A stretch of 36,186 nucleotides of DNA from positions 1-36,186 of the forward strand of contig MPDB01000017.1 of the NCBI GenBank assembly GCA_001874155.1. The letters are read 5' to 3'. The DNA comes from Vibrio sp. MedPE-SWchi (GTDB lineage Bacteria > Pseudomonadota > Gammaproteobacteria > Enterobacterales > Vibrionaceae). The position numbers and the translations under genes were made by a program. How positions within the stretch are numbered: the first letter of the stretch is position 1; each line of letters begins with the position of its first letter. A model generated the notes under the pieces. That model was given only the letters and a program-made list of their open reading frames with translations. It was not told the DNA's origin and did not search any database. Below, piece by piece: positions 8,039 to 17,120 of the stretch.

Positions 8039-8989
8039 ATGGAAAACAAGCAAATCGCAATTACCCAGTTTGGTGACGTTGATGTTCTTGCCACTCTCAC
8101 TTCTCAAATACCCCAGCCTAAAGCGGGAGAGGTACTGGTAAAGGTTGCCTTTGCTGGTGTCAATCCTATCGATGTCAAAACTCGCGCTGGATTAGGCTGG
8201 GCTGCGGCTCAAAACAAAGACAACTTGCCTTGGGTGCCCGGCTATGACATTGCAGGGAAAGTGGTCTCGGCTGGTGAAGGGGCTTCCCGGTTTGAAAAGG
8301 GTATAACGGTGGCGGGTTTTGTTGGTTTCCCTCTTCAAGGTGGCGGGTACAGTCAATATATCTGTGTTCCTGAGTCTGAATTAAGCCAAGTCCCTGATGC
8401 GGTTACTTTGGAAGCCGCGGCAGTTTTACCTTTAGCGGGACAAACCGCAGCTCAAGCTTTAAATAAAGCGGAGGTAAAAGAGGGAGAACGAGTTTTGATT
8501 CTTGCTGGAGCGGGTGGTGTTGGGCACCTCGCGGTGCAAATTGCCGTTGCTGCAAAAGCCGAAGTCTTTACCAGTTGTAGTGAAAGTAATCTTGATTATA
8601 TGGCGACACTAGGTGCTCATGCCATTAACTATGAATTTGCACCGGTTTCTGAACGTGTTGAAGAGGTGGACGTGCTGATCGACCTTATCGGTGGTGACGT
8701 TGCACTAGATGCCCTGAAGTGTTTAAAGGATGGAGCCCGTGTCGTGACCGTTCCAACATTAAGCGCAGAATTGATTTGTGAAAAAGCAAAGCTACTCGGT
8801 TTTGAGGCAACGGGAATGCTCGTAGATCCTGACCCTGAGCAGCTTGATACGATGTTATATATGGTCAGTGTGGGTTTGCTTAAAACTGAAATTCAGAAAA
8901 TCTTCCCGTATACGCAAGCACAGGACGCTCATACTCAAGTCGAAACCGGACACACCAGAGGCAAGGTATTACTTGATATGCAGTGCTAG
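8039..8989 (+). CDS. NAD(P)H-dependent oxidoreductase, MDR (quinone oxidoreductase-like) family
   Basis: The 316-residue product is a zinc-independent medium-chain dehydrogenase/reductase. The N-terminal GroES-like domain includes VNPIDVKTRAG and PGYDIAGKV, both typical of quinone-oxidoreductase members. The Rossmann fold has the nucleotide-binding motif AGAGGVGHLAVQIA around residues 158-171. The Cys/His ligands of zinc alcohol dehydrogenases are absent at the usual positions. The substrate cannot be deduced; reduction of quinones or enones with NADPH is the family's common activity. The last codons overlap the next gene by 7 bases, so the two are co-transcribed and probably translationally coupled. 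A terminator immediately upstream separates it from oadB. No convincing promoter was found in the short gap. Confidence 0.85.
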   Translation: MENKQIAITQFGDVDVLATLTSQIPQPKAGEVLVKVAFAGVNPIDVKTRAGLGWAAAQNKDNLPWVPGYDIAGKVVSAGEGASRFEKGITVAGFVGFPLQGGGYSQYICVPESELSQVPDAVTLEAAAVLPLAGQTAAQALNKAEVKEGERVLILAGAGGVGHLAVQIAVAAKAEVFTSCSESNLDYMATLGAHAINYEFAPVSERVEEVDVLIDLIGGDVALDALKCLKDGARVVTVPTLSAELICEKAKLLGFEATGMLVDPDPEQLDTMLYMVSVGLLKTEIQKIFPYTQAQDAHTQVETGHTRGKVLLDMQC

Positions 8990-9444
8990 AGACATTTACA
9001 TCTGCATTTGAAAGTTTTGCGCTTTGGTTTTCAGATTCCGCTTTATGGGTACTCTTCATAAGCGGATTTCTTAGTGCCACACTATTGCCTGGCGGCTCTG
9101 AAGCGGGCCTTATTGCGACGTTAAGCCTCAATCAATACGCCACTTCTATCATTATCCTTGTTGCAACCATAGGAAATACTCTGGGTGGTATGACGAATTA
9201 TTGGTTAGGATTGTGGCTGCCAAATCGAACTCAACAAGAAAAACACGGTCATAAAGCCATTAACTGGCTTAATCGATATGGCTACTGGACGTTATTATTT
9301 AGTTGGTTACCCGTCATTGGTGACCCGTTATGCCTCGCTGCAGGCTGGCTTAGAATGCGATTTCTACCCTGTTTTATTCTTATTCTTGTCGGCAAAGCAC
9401 TTCGCTATAGCTTATTAGCTGCAATCTATTTTGGATTTTTTTAA
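8983..9444 (+). CDS. yqaA: YqaA family inner-membrane protein (DedA/VTT-like)
   Basis: The product is a 153-residue hydrophobic protein resembling E. coli YqaA in length and in order of conserved segments. These are SGFLSATLLPGGSEAGL, a glycine-rich GNTLGGMTNYWLG, the NRYGYWTLLFSWLPVIGDPLCLAAGWLR stretch and GKALRYSLLAA. These segments are also the signature of the wider SNARE-associated/DedA superfamily, some members of which move lipids between membrane leaflets. The exact role of YqaA is not known. The start is GTG 8983 inside the end of the preceding oxidoreductase gene (7-base overlap). yqaA lies near gshA, luxS and csrA in E. coli too, so the position supports the name. Confidence 0.88.
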   Translation: MLETFTSAFESFALWFSDSALWVLFISGFLSATLLPGGSEAGLIATLSLNQYATSIIILVATIGNTLGGMTNYWLGLWLPNRTQQEKHGHKAINWLNRYGYWTLLFSWLPVIGDPLCLAAGWLRMRFLPCFILILVGKALRYSLLAAIYFGFF

Positions 9445-9453
9445 GGAAGCGTT

Positions 9454-12312
9454 ATGAGAAACATTTGGTTAGGGGCATTTTCTCTCCTTACTATTTCAGC
9501 TTGTTCCAGCTACACCATTCCCTCTGTTCCATTTTTCTCTTCACTGCCAGAAGGCATCACGCTAATTGAAGAGGCGCCGGCAAGTACTTATAACGTCATG
9601 ATCCCGTATTCTAAGTATCAATTAGACAATGGGTTAATCGTCATTCTTTCCCCAGATGATTCTGATCCATTGGTTCATGTCGATGTTACTTACCACGTGG
9701 GGTCAGCCCGAGAAGATGTCGGTAAGTCGGGTTTCGCTCACTTCTTTGAACATATGATGTTCCAAGGCTCCGAAAACGTTGGTGACCAAGAACACTTTAG
9801 AATTATTACTGAAGCGGGTGGCACACTAAACGGCACAACAAATCGTGACCGAACGAATTATTTTCAAACCGTCCCATCCAATCAACTTGAGAAGGTGCTT
9901 TGGCTAGAGTCTGATCGTATGGGCTTTTTACTTGATGCTGTTTCTCAACGTAAATTTGAAATTCAGAGAGATACCGTTAAAAACGAGCGTGCACAAAATT
10001 ACGATAACCGTCCCTATGGTTTGATGTGGGAGAGAATGGGGGAAGCCATTTATCCTGAAGGGCACCCTTATTCATGGCAACCAATTGGATACGTTGAAGA
10101 CTTGGATCGTGTTGATGTGAATGATCTTAAAGATTTCTTCTTACGTTGGTATGGCCCAAATAATGCCGTTCTTACGATCGGAGGGGACATTGATAAAGAT
10201 GAAACTCTAGAGTGGATAAATCAGTACTTTGGTTCGATCCCAGTTGGCCCTGAGGTTGAAAAAGCACAGAAACAACCGGCTAACTTAACGGATGATCGTT
10301 ATCTAACCTTGGAAGATCGTATACAGCAGCCAATGGTCATTATTGGGTGGCCTACTGAATATCGAGGTCATGACGATCAAACGTCGTTAGATTCATTTGC
10401 CAATGTACTCGGTGGTGGCGCGAACAGTTTGCTGTACCAACGTCTCGTCAAAACACAGAAGGCCGTTGATGCTGGCGCGTTCCAAGATTGCGCGGAACTT
10501 GCTTGTACGTTTTATGTTTACGCGATGGGGGCCTCTGGAGGCGAGGGGGATTTAACGCCACTCTATCAAGAGCTCATGGATTCACTTGAAGAATTTGCGG
10601 CTGATGGCGTTGAACAAGAGCGTCTTGACCAAATTACAGGTATGGCTGAAGCCAATGCCGTGTTTGCCCTTGAGAGTGTGAGAGGAAAGGTCACACAGTT
10701 AGCATCGAATCAAACTTTTTATGGGCAGCCTGATCGTATTGAAGAGAGATTAAGGCAGATCCATGAAGTGTCTCCTGATTCTGTGATGTCCGTCTATCAG
10801 CAATACATCCAAGGGCAACCAAAGGTAACGCTGAGTGTCATACCACGTGGACAAGATGATTTGGCGGTTCGTGAGGCTGATTATGTGCCAGAGCCTCGGA
10901 CCTTACCTGAGTACCAGAAGATTTCTGATAACCAGCTAGAGCAGCGAAAAGCGGTCGATGGCTTTGATCGCTCTGTAATGCCTCCTGTCGCTGGTGGTGT
11001 TAAAGCTCAGATGCCAAAGCTCTATGAACTGTATTTTGATAACGGTGCAGAACTGCTCGGCACAACAACCACTGAAACACCGACTGTTCAGATAGAAATC
11101 TACCTACCCGCTGGTGAGAGGCATGTACCGCGAGGCAAAGAAGGTTTGGCAAACCTGACTGCTTCTCTCTTGGAGGAAGGAACGCAGAAACGTTCGTTAG
11201 AGCAACTCAAAGGGGAGTTGGATAAGCTTGGGAGTAACATAAGTGTTAATGCCGGCTCTTACACCACTTCAATCAGTATTTCTGCGCTAGAGAAGAACCT
11301 AACAGCGACGCTTGCTATTGCTGAAGAGATCCTCTTTGAGCCTAAATTTGCCCAAGCAGATTTTGAGCGTGTTAAGAAGCAAATGATTGAAGGGGCAGTA
11401 TATCGCCATCAAACCCCAAGTTGGTTAGCGTCGCAAGCCACTCGACAAGTGATATTTGGTCGTTCAATTTTTTCTCGTTCACAAGATGGAACACAGGCTT
11501 CACTAACAGGATTGACATTAGAAGACGTCAACGAGTTTTATCATGAGCACTACACGCCACACGGTGCTCAAATTGTTGTTGTGGGTGATATCGAGAAAAA
11601 AGAGATCAAGAAAGAGCTTACGTTCTTTGCTGACTGGGAAGGCGAGGTATCACCCTTGCTTAGACCTCAAGTCGTTCAACCACTCATCGAGCAAAAGATA
11701 TATGTGGTTGATAAGCCCAAAGCTCCGCAAAGTGTCGTACGCTTGGTGAGGAAAGGGCGCTCATTTGATGCAACGGGCGAAACCTATCTGACTCAACTGG
11801 CGAACTTTAATCTAGCGGGTAACTTTAATAGCCGCATCAATCAAAATTTGCGTGAAGATAAGGGCTATACCTATGGGGCAAATGGCTATTTAGCAGCGAA
11901 TCGCGAGGTGGGGATTATTGTGTTCAACGCCCAAGTTCGTGCCGATTCTACGGTGGCTTCTATCGAAGAGTTACAGAAAGAGCTTACCCTGTTTAGTGAG
12001 CAAGGTATTACAGACACTGAGTTGGATTTTTTGCGGTTAGCGGTTGGGCAACAAGACGCGCTGAAGTATGAAACACCATCGCAGAAAGCCGCCCTACTCA
12101 GCAATATCTTAACTTACAGCTTGGATGATGATTATTTGCAACAAAGAAATCAAATTGTCGATACAGTGAATAAATCGACACTTGATAAATTGGCTGCTAA
12201 GTGGTTTAACCCCGATGATTATCAAATAATCGTTGTCGGTGATGCAGAAAGCTTAATTCCGGAGTTAGAAAAGTTAGATATTCCGATAGAAGAGCTTGAA
12301 ATCATCCGTTAG
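9454..12312 (+). CDS. M16 family zinc metallopeptidase, predicted lipoprotein
   Basis: This 952-residue protein has an N-terminal signal peptide with lipobox ISAC (Cys17, Ser at +2), which suggests anchoring in the outer membrane facing the periplasm. Two M16 halves follow, as in pitrilysin and insulinase-like proteases. The first has the inverted zinc motif HFFEH (H96, E99, H100) and the downstream glutamate segment TVKNERAQNYDNRPYG. The second half lacks the zinc motif but keeps GNFNSRINQNLREDKGYTYGANG, the R/Y segment that helps bind substrate in partner domains. Both halves in one chain would form one clamshell active site. Such enzymes degrade peptides; the specific substrate is unknown. 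The ribosome site AAGGAAG is 9 bases after yqaA, so it may belong to the same transcript. Confidence 0.9.
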   Translation: MRNIWLGAFSLLTISACSSYTIPSVPFFSSLPEGITLIEEAPASTYNVMIPYSKYQLDNGLIVILSPDDSDPLVHVDVTYHVGSAREDVGKSGFAHFFEHMMFQGSENVGDQEHFRIITEAGGTLNGTTNRDRTNYFQTVPSNQLEKVLWLESDRMGFLLDAVSQRKFEIQRDTVKNERAQNYDNRPYGLMWERMGEAIYPEGHPYSWQPIGYVEDLDRVDVNDLKDFFLRWYGPNNAVLTIGGDIDKDETLEWINQYFGSIPVGPEVEKAQKQPANLTDDRYLTLEDRIQQPMVIIGWPTEYRGHDDQTSLDSFANVLGGGANSLLYQRLVKTQKAVDAGAFQDCAELACTFYVYAMGASGGEGDLTPLYQELMDSLEEFAADGVEQERLDQITGMAEANAVFALESVRGKVTQLASNQTFYGQPDRIEERLRQIHEVSPDSVMSVYQQYIQGQPKVTLSVIPRGQDDLAVREADYVPEPRTLPEYQKISDNQLEQRKAVDGFDRSVMPPVAGGVKAQMPKLYELYFDNGAELLGTTTTETPTVQIEIYLPAGERHVPRGKEGLANLTASLLEEGTQKRSLEQLKGELDKLGSNISVNAGSYTTSISISALEKNLTATLAIAEEILFEPKFAQADFERVKKQMIEGAVYRHQTPSWLASQATRQVIFGRSIFSRSQDGTQASLTGLTLEDVNEFYHEHYTPHGAQIVVVGDIEKKEIKKELTFFADWEGEVSPLLRPQVVQPLIEQKIYVVDKPKAPQSVVRLVRKGRSFDATGETYLTQLANFNLAGNFNSRINQNLREDKGYTYGANGYLAANREVGIIVFNAQVRADSTVASIEELQKELTLFSEQGITDTELDFLRLAVGQQDALKYETPSQKAALLSNILTYSLDDDYLQQRNQIVDTVNKSTLDKLAAKWFNPDDYQIIVVGDAESLIPELEKLDIPIEELEIIR

Positions 12313-12328
12313 AGTACACATTAATAAA

Positions 12329-12346
12329 GGGCGGTGAATGCCGCCC
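12329..12346 (+). terminator. Possible terminator hairpin after the M16 gene
   Basis: GGGCGG (12329-12334) pairs with CCGCCC (12341-12346) around a 6-base loop, 16 bases after the stop. There is no T run, so factor-independent termination is doubtful. Confidence 0.4.
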
Positions 12347-12429
12347 AAATTCTAACAACCTATTGAATGCGATGACTAGGCGATGGTTTATTGCTGGTGC
12401 GTTCAATAAGAACATAAGTGATCTTCATT

Positions 12430-13995
12430 TTGACTGATTTTGCTGCAAGGCTAGATTTAATAGCCAAACAATCGGATGTTTTTAAGCGATATGGACGTGG
12501 CGTGGAGCGAGAAACCTTGCGCTACCACCAAGATGGCCACCTTGCTACAACGCCTCACCCTGAAGGCCTAGGCTCAGCGTATTCAAATGAAAGGATCACC
12601 ACTGATTTCTCAGAGTCCTTACTTGAGTTTATTACCCCTGTCTCGAATGACGTTTCAACGTTACTTTATCAGCTGGAAGATGTGCATCATTTCACTCAAA
12701 CCAAATTAGGTGATGAGAAAATGTGGCCGCTCTCAATGCCTTGTTATGTAAGTGCTGAAGACGATATCAATTTGGCATACTACGGAACATCCAATTCAGG
12801 AAAGATGAAAACGCTTTATCGTGAAGGCCTTAAGCACCGTTACGGCAGTCTAATGCAAATCATCTCAGGGGTTCATTTCAATTTTTCATTTCCAGAGACT
12901 TTTTGGGATGCCTTGTATGGTGAGCAATCTAAGCAAGAGCGTGAAGCGACTAAGTCTGAAGGCTACTTTGGACTTATTCGAAACTACTACCGTTTCGGTT
13001 GGTTGATTCCTTACTTCTTTGGTGCTTCTCCTGCATTGTGTGGTTCTTTCCTTAAAGGGAGAGAGACTAAGCTACCGTTTGAAAGCATCAATCAGACGCT
13101 TTATTTGCCTCATGCGACCTCATTAAGATTGAGTGATTTAGGGTATACCAACAGTGCGCAGAGTGTATTAAAAATAGGTTTCAATAGCCTAGAGCAGTAT
13201 TTGGAAGGCTTAAACAAAGCCATTCGCACACCATCGGAAGAGTTTGCCAGTATTGGTGTGAAAGTTGAAGGCGAATATCGACAGCTGAATAGTAACGTTC
13301 TGCAGATTGAAAATGAGCTTTACGCACCAATTCGACCTAAGCGTGTGGCTAACTCAGACGAGAAACCATCTGAAGCATTAGAGCGAGCGGGTGTTGAGTA
13401 TATAGAAGTTCGTTCATTGGATGTGAACCCATTTAGCCCTGTCGGTATTACCGATGAGCAAGTGCGTTTCCTTGACTTGTTCCTTACATGGGCGACGTTA
13501 AGTGATTCAGAACCTATGGATAATTGTGAACTAGAGTGCTGGCGTGACAATTGGAATAAAGTCATTGTCGAAGGCAGAAAAACTGGCCTAGAGTTGCAAA
13601 TTGGCTGTCTTGGTGAGCGTTTATCTCTTCAAGATTGGGCAAAGCGTGTATTTGATGATCTCATCCTTATTGCTCGCGCGATGGATGAGTCTCAAGGTGG
13701 CCGTGAATACCAAGCTGTTTGTGAGAAACTGTTAAAGTGGATTGACGATCCTGAACTGACGATATCAGGTCAGCTATTGGCTTTGACTAAGCAGCACGGT
13801 GGCCTTGGTCAGTTAGGTTGCGAATTAGGTAAAACCTACCGCGAACAATACCAACAGCACCAATATAAAGTATACTCTGAGCAAGAGATGGAATCTGAGG
13901 TTGTGCGTTCTAGGCAAGCTCAGAAAGAGCAAGAAGACAGCGATACTGAAAACTTTGAACAATATTTGGAAAACTACTTCTCTTATTTGAAATAG
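12430..13995 (+). CDS. gshA: Glutamate--cysteine ligase
   Basis: GshA joins L-glutamate and L-cysteine using ATP, the first and rate-limiting step of glutathione synthesis in the cytosol. Family segments are [11 protein letters not shown] near the N-terminus, [25 protein letters not shown], and [17 protein letters not shown] followed by FLDLFLTW, all proteobacterial type I GshA features. The length of about 521 residues is normal. The start is uncertain. A GTG at 12418 would add MIFI, but TTG at 12430 (MTDFAARL) matches the usual N-terminus, and E. coli gshA also starts with TTG. No strong Shine-Dalgarno precedes either start, which suggests modest translation. luxS follows, as in E. coli. 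Confidence 0.93.
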   Translation: MTDFAARLDLIAKQSDVFKRYGRGVERETLRYHQDGHLATTPHPEGLGSAYSNERITTDFSESLLEFITPVSNDVSTLLYQLEDVHHFTQTKLGDEKMWPLSMPCYVSAEDDINLAYYGTSNSGKMKTLYREGLKHRYGSLMQIISGVHFNFSFPETFWDALYGEQSKQEREATKSEGYFGLIRNYYRFGWLIPYFFGASPALCGSFLKGRETKLPFESINQTLYLPHATSLRLSDLGYTNSAQSVLKIGFNSLEQYLEGLNKAIRTPSEEFASIGVKVEGEYRQLNSNVLQIENELYAPIRPKRVANSDEKPSEALERAGVEYIEVRSLDVNPFSPVGITDEQVRFLDLFLTWATLSDSEPMDNCELECWRDNWNKVIVEGRKTGLELQIGCLGERLSLQDWAKRVFDDLILIARAMDESQGGREYQAVCEKLLKWIDDPELTISGQLLALTKQHGGLGQLGCELGKTYREQYQQHQYKVYSEQEMESEVVRSRQAQKEQEDSDTENFEQYLENYFSYLK

Positions 13996-14042
13996 TCGTT
14001 AGTATTTCACTCCTGAATAGAACTTGCTCTAAATAAAAATAC

Positions 14043-14068
14043 CGCATCAATGAGTCTTTATTGATGCG
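14043..14068 (+). promoter_or_regulatory. Hairpin in the luxS leader
   Basis: A perfect 9-bp stem, CGCATCAAT (14043-14051) with ATTGATGCG (14060-14068), has an 8-base loop and ends about 12 bases before the luxS ribosome site. No T run follows, so it is more likely a leader or 3'-end structure than a terminator. Confidence 0.5.
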
Positions 14069-14093
14069 CAGTGATAACAAAGAGGATTAATCA

Positions 14094-14612
14094 ATGCCGT
14101 TATTAGATAGCTTCACCGTTGACCACACGCGCATGAATGCGCCAGCTGTTCGCGTTGCTAAAACAATGCAAACACCGAAAGGCGACACAATCACGGTGTT
14201 TGACCTTCGTTTTACAGCGCCAAATAAAGACATTCTTTCGGAAGAAGGTATTCACACTCTGGAACACCTATACGCTGGTTTCATGCGTAACCATTTAAAT
14301 GGTGATTCAGTAGAGATTATTGATATCTCTCCAATGGGCTGCCGCACTGGCTTTTATATGAGCCTTATCGGTACCCCGAGTGAAGATTCTGTTGCCTCAG
14401 CATGGCTTGCTGCAATGGAAGACGTGTTAAAAGTGGCTGATCAAAATAAGATCCCAGAGCTTAACGAATACCAATGTGGTACAGCAGCAATGCATTCGCT
14501 GACACAAGCTCAAGATATAGCGAAGAATATTATCTCTGCGGGTATCTCAGTGAATAAGAATGATGATCTGGCGCTTCCAGATGCGATGCTGAAAGAGTTA
14601 AAAGTCGACTAA
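14094..14612 (+). CDS. luxS: S-ribosylhomocysteine lyase (AI-2 synthase)
   Basis: LuxS cleaves S-ribosylhomocysteine to homocysteine and DPD, the precursor of the quorum-sensing signal AI-2, as part of the activated methyl cycle. All key residues are present in the 172-residue protein: the HTLEH metal motif (H54, E57, H58), catalytic Cys83 in [10 protein letters not shown], and the third metal ligand Cys128 in EYQCGT. AGAGGA precedes the ATG at a good distance. The order gshA-luxS is conserved in enterics and Vibrio. A hairpin lies between the two genes, and a strong terminator separates luxS from the convergent CorB-type gene. Confidence 0.98.
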   Translation: MPLLDSFTVDHTRMNAPAVRVAKTMQTPKGDTITVFDLRFTAPNKDILSEEGIHTLEHLYAGFMRNHLNGDSVEIIDISPMGCRTGFYMSLIGTPSEDSVASAWLAAMEDVLKVADQNKIPELNEYQCGTAAMHSLTQAQDIAKNIISAGISVNKNDDLALPDAMLKELKVD

Positions 14613-14663
14613 GACTAAATAGCGATCTTTCTTAGTTAAGAAAGAAGCTCTTTTGCAGAAATT

Positions 14664-14697
14664 AAAAAGCCTTGAGACACGCGCTCAAGGCTTTTTT
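14664..14697. terminator. Bidirectional terminator between luxS and corB
   Basis: AAAAAGCCTTGAG (14664-14676) pairs with CTCAAGGCTTTTT around a 7-base loop. It is A-rich on the left and T-rich on the right, so it can stop both convergent transcripts. Confidence 0.9.
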
Positions 14698-14719
14698 GTT
14701 TTATGGATTTACACAAACG

Positions 14720-16000
14720 TTAGCTAGATACGGCTTCGTTTGGCTTAGGGAATACGCGAACAAGCTTAATGCGATTCTCTTCAAGTTCGACAATCTCCAT
14801 TGGGTGTTCCGCCACACGAATGCTGATGTGGCTCTCGGGGATATCTTCCAAATGCTCTAAGATTAACCCATTGAGTGTGCGTGGGCCGTCTGTGGGCAGT
14901 GTCCACTGGAGCCCTTTGTTGATATCTCGAATGTTGGTGCTTCCTTCAATCATAAAGCTGCCATCAGACTGAGGAGTAATCTCATCGGATAAGCTTGGTG
15001 CGATAGAGGTTGTAAATTCTCCCACTATCTCTTCAAGAATATCTTCTAATGTGACGAGACCGTTGATGTCACCGTACTCATCGACAATTAGGCCGATACG
15101 CTGTTTGTTTCTTTGAAACTTCAAAAGCTGAACGTTCAGTGGTGTGCTTTCGGGAATAAAGTAAACTTCGTCCGCTGCACGTAAGAGTGTTTCTTTATTA
15201 AACTCATTCTTTTCGAGCATCAATCGATACGCTTCTCGAAGGCGAAGCATTCCAACGACCTCATCAATTTGATCGCGATACAGGACAATACGGCCATGTG
15301 GAGAGTGCGTGAGTTGGCGAACTATGGACTTCCAATCGTCATTGATATCGATGCCCGTTATCTCATTTCGAGGAATCATAATGTCGTTTACGGTGACATG
15401 TTCCAAATCCAAAATAGACACAAGCATGTCCTGATGTCGCTGTGGAATTAGATTGCCAGCCTCATTCACGACTGTTCTTAGTTCGTCAGAGCTTAAGTGG
15501 TCTGCACTGTTATGATCCGCTTTAACACCGAGTAAGCGTATGAAGCCATTGGTAATGAAATTGACCAAGATAACCAGTGGAGAGAGCAGCTTCATCAGAA
15601 TCATGAGCAAGATGCTGCTCGCGTATGAAACTCGTTCAGGGTAGAGGGAGGCGATCGTTTTAGGGGTGACTTCTGCAAAGACAAGAATAACTAAAGTAAG
15701 GATGCCCGTCGCGAGAGCAACACCAAGATCACCGTAGAGTCTCATACCAATGATAGTGGCAATGGCTGAGGCAAGAATGTTAACGAGATTATTGCCGATA
15801 AGGATAAGCCCTATCAAACGGTCAGGGCGGCTTAATAGCTTTTCAACGCGTTTGGCTCCCTTATGCCCTGTGCTCGCTAAGTGCTTTAACCGATAACGGT
15901 TTAGAGACATCATTCCCGTTTCTGAGCCAGAGAAGTATCCTGAGATAACAATCAAACAGCCTAGTAACGTGAACAAAAAAACAGTGGAGATTTCGTCCAA
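14720..16000 (-). CDS. corB: CNNM/CorB family transporter with CBS domains (YfjD-like)
   Basis: The 426-residue product matches the E. coli YfjD/CorB family, linked to Mg2+ (and Co2+) efflux or homeostasis. The N-terminal DUF21/CNNM membrane domain (about residues 1-185) carries GYFSGSETGMMSLNRYRL, GNNLVNILASAIAT and FAEVTPKTIA. A pair of CBS domains (about 200-330), beginning VNDIMIPRNEITGID, is the nucleotide-binding regulatory module. A CorC_HlyC domain (about 345-420) follows, with SLSDEITPQSDGSFMIEGSTNIRDINKGL. The start is TTG 16000, with AAGGGA about 10 bases upstream; no ATG fits better. It lies downstream of ypjD on the same strand (133-base gap), the same arrangement as in E. coli near ffh. 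The transported ion is inferred from family only. Confidence 0.88.
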   Translation of the reverse strand: MDEISTVFLFTLLGCLIVISGYFSGSETGMMSLNRYRLKHLASTGHKGAKRVEKLLSRPDRLIGLILIGNNLVNILASAIATIIGMRLYGDLGVALATGILTLVILVFAEVTPKTIASLYPERVSYASSILLMILMKLLSPLVILVNFITNGFIRLLGVKADHNSADHLSSDELRTVVNEAGNLIPQRHQDMLVSILDLEHVTVNDIMIPRNEITGIDINDDWKSIVRQLTHSPHGRIVLYRDQIDEVVGMLRLREAYRLMLEKNEFNKETLLRAADEVYFIPESTPLNVQLLKFQRNKQRIGLIVDEYGDINGLVTLEDILEEIVGEFTTSIAPSLSDEITPQSDGSFMIEGSTNIRDINKGLQWTLPTDGPRTLNGLILEHLEDIPESHISIRVAEHPMEIVELEENRIKLVRVFPKPNEAVSS

Positions 16001-16133
16001 TCTAAATTTTCCCTTTTTATATATAGATTAATTTATGACCGATAATAGTTAGGATGTCAATGAGGTCGTTAATATTGACAATCTATTAAAAGGTAACAAG
16101 AAGAGTTACTTATCTCTGAATAAACCATCAGAA

Positions 16134-16928
16134 CTAAGTGAGGATGATCTCTTTGACAAACCGGCTTCCAAAGTAAGCCAAGGTGAGTAAAGTAGCGCCA
16201 GCAACGGCAAACCAAGTGACTTTACGACCACGCCAACCTTTTTGGTAGTGCCCCCAAAGTAAGGTTGTATATATGATCCAAGCGATCGATGACAGTATCC
16301 CTTTGTGCGCTTTTCCTTGAGCAAACATATCTTGCACAAAAATAGCTCCTGTCGCTAGGGTGCCAGTTAGCAGTAAAGTACCAATAAGAATGATCTTAAA
16401 TAATTGACGCTCGACCATCATTAGAGGCGGTAAATTCGGGTTGATCGCTAAGGCTTTCTTAACTTTCAACTTGTGATCTAACCAAGCCAATTGTAAGGCG
16501 TATAGGGCGCCAATAGACAGTGTTGAATATGAGAATAAAGCGAGAGAAATATGCAATAGTAATTTCGGCTGATGCTCGAGGTGCGTAATGAAAGCACTGG
16601 ATATAAACGTGGCCCCTATCAAGTTGATAGCGGAGAAGCTGTAAACTACGGGGAGCAGAAACCACAATCGAGTTTTCATCATCGCAATACTCATTACCAG
16701 AGAGATGATGAAGCTGATTAAAGAGGCGACATTCAGGATACTGAGGTTTTGACCGCTGCCGTCTAAGATAAGATCGCTCAATAACCAGCCATGAAAAGCC
16801 AGCGCAAGGGCTGCACTCACAAAGACTGTTTTAGATCGTATTCCCGTTTGCTGAACCAATCCGGGAACAATAGTTGCAATTGCAAGTGTGTATAGAATTG
16901 CAGAAGCAACCGCGATTACGTTATCCAT
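16134..16928 (-). CDS. ypjD: YpjD family inner-membrane protein (CcmC-like cytochrome assembly fold)
   Basis: The 264-residue polytopic protein has about eight hydrophobic segments. It belongs to the cytochrome c assembly protein superfamily (CcmC/CcsA-like), shown by LLHISLALFSYSTLSIGALYALQLAWLDHKLK and the C-terminal KGILSSIAWIIYTTLLWGHYQKGWRGRKV. E. coli YpjD sits in the same place, divergent from ffh and next to corB. A role in heme handling has been proposed for the family but is not established. Conserved histidines occur in LHISLA and GHYQKG. The ATG at 16928 is about 190 bases from ffh on the other strand, so the two genes share a divergent promoter region. Confidence 0.85.
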   Translation of the reverse strand: MDNVIAVASAILYTLAIATIVPGLVQQTGIRSKTVFVSAALALAFHGWLLSDLILDGSGQNLSILNVASLISFIISLVMSIAMMKTRLWFLLPVVYSFSAINLIGATFISSAFITHLEHQPKLLLHISLALFSYSTLSIGALYALQLAWLDHKLKVKKALAINPNLPPLMMVERQLFKIILIGTLLLTGTLATGAIFVQDMFAQGKAHKGILSSIAWIIYTTLLWGHYQKGWRGRKVTWFAVAGATLLTLAYFGSRFVKEIILT

Positions 16929-17054
16929 TCATGCCACAAGTTATTACGTCGAATTAAGGAATTATACCCTGCATCAAGCGCTTGGGCTATCGTAGATCGA
17001 GATCGAATTGCAATAGATGAGAGATCAATTCTTAAGAAGGCAACGACAACGGGT

Positions 17055-17082
17055 ATGACTCCATCCGTGGCTAATGTATACT
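17055..17082 (+). promoter_or_regulatory. Candidate promoter of ffh
   Basis: ATGACT (17055-17060), a 16-bp spacer and TATACT (17077-17082) lie about 40 bases before the ffh start. The -10 is strong and the -35 is a 4/6 match. Confidence 0.5.
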
Positions 17083-17120
17083 CACCTTAATTTGTCGCCT
17101 GATAGCGAAGAGTAAAAGAG

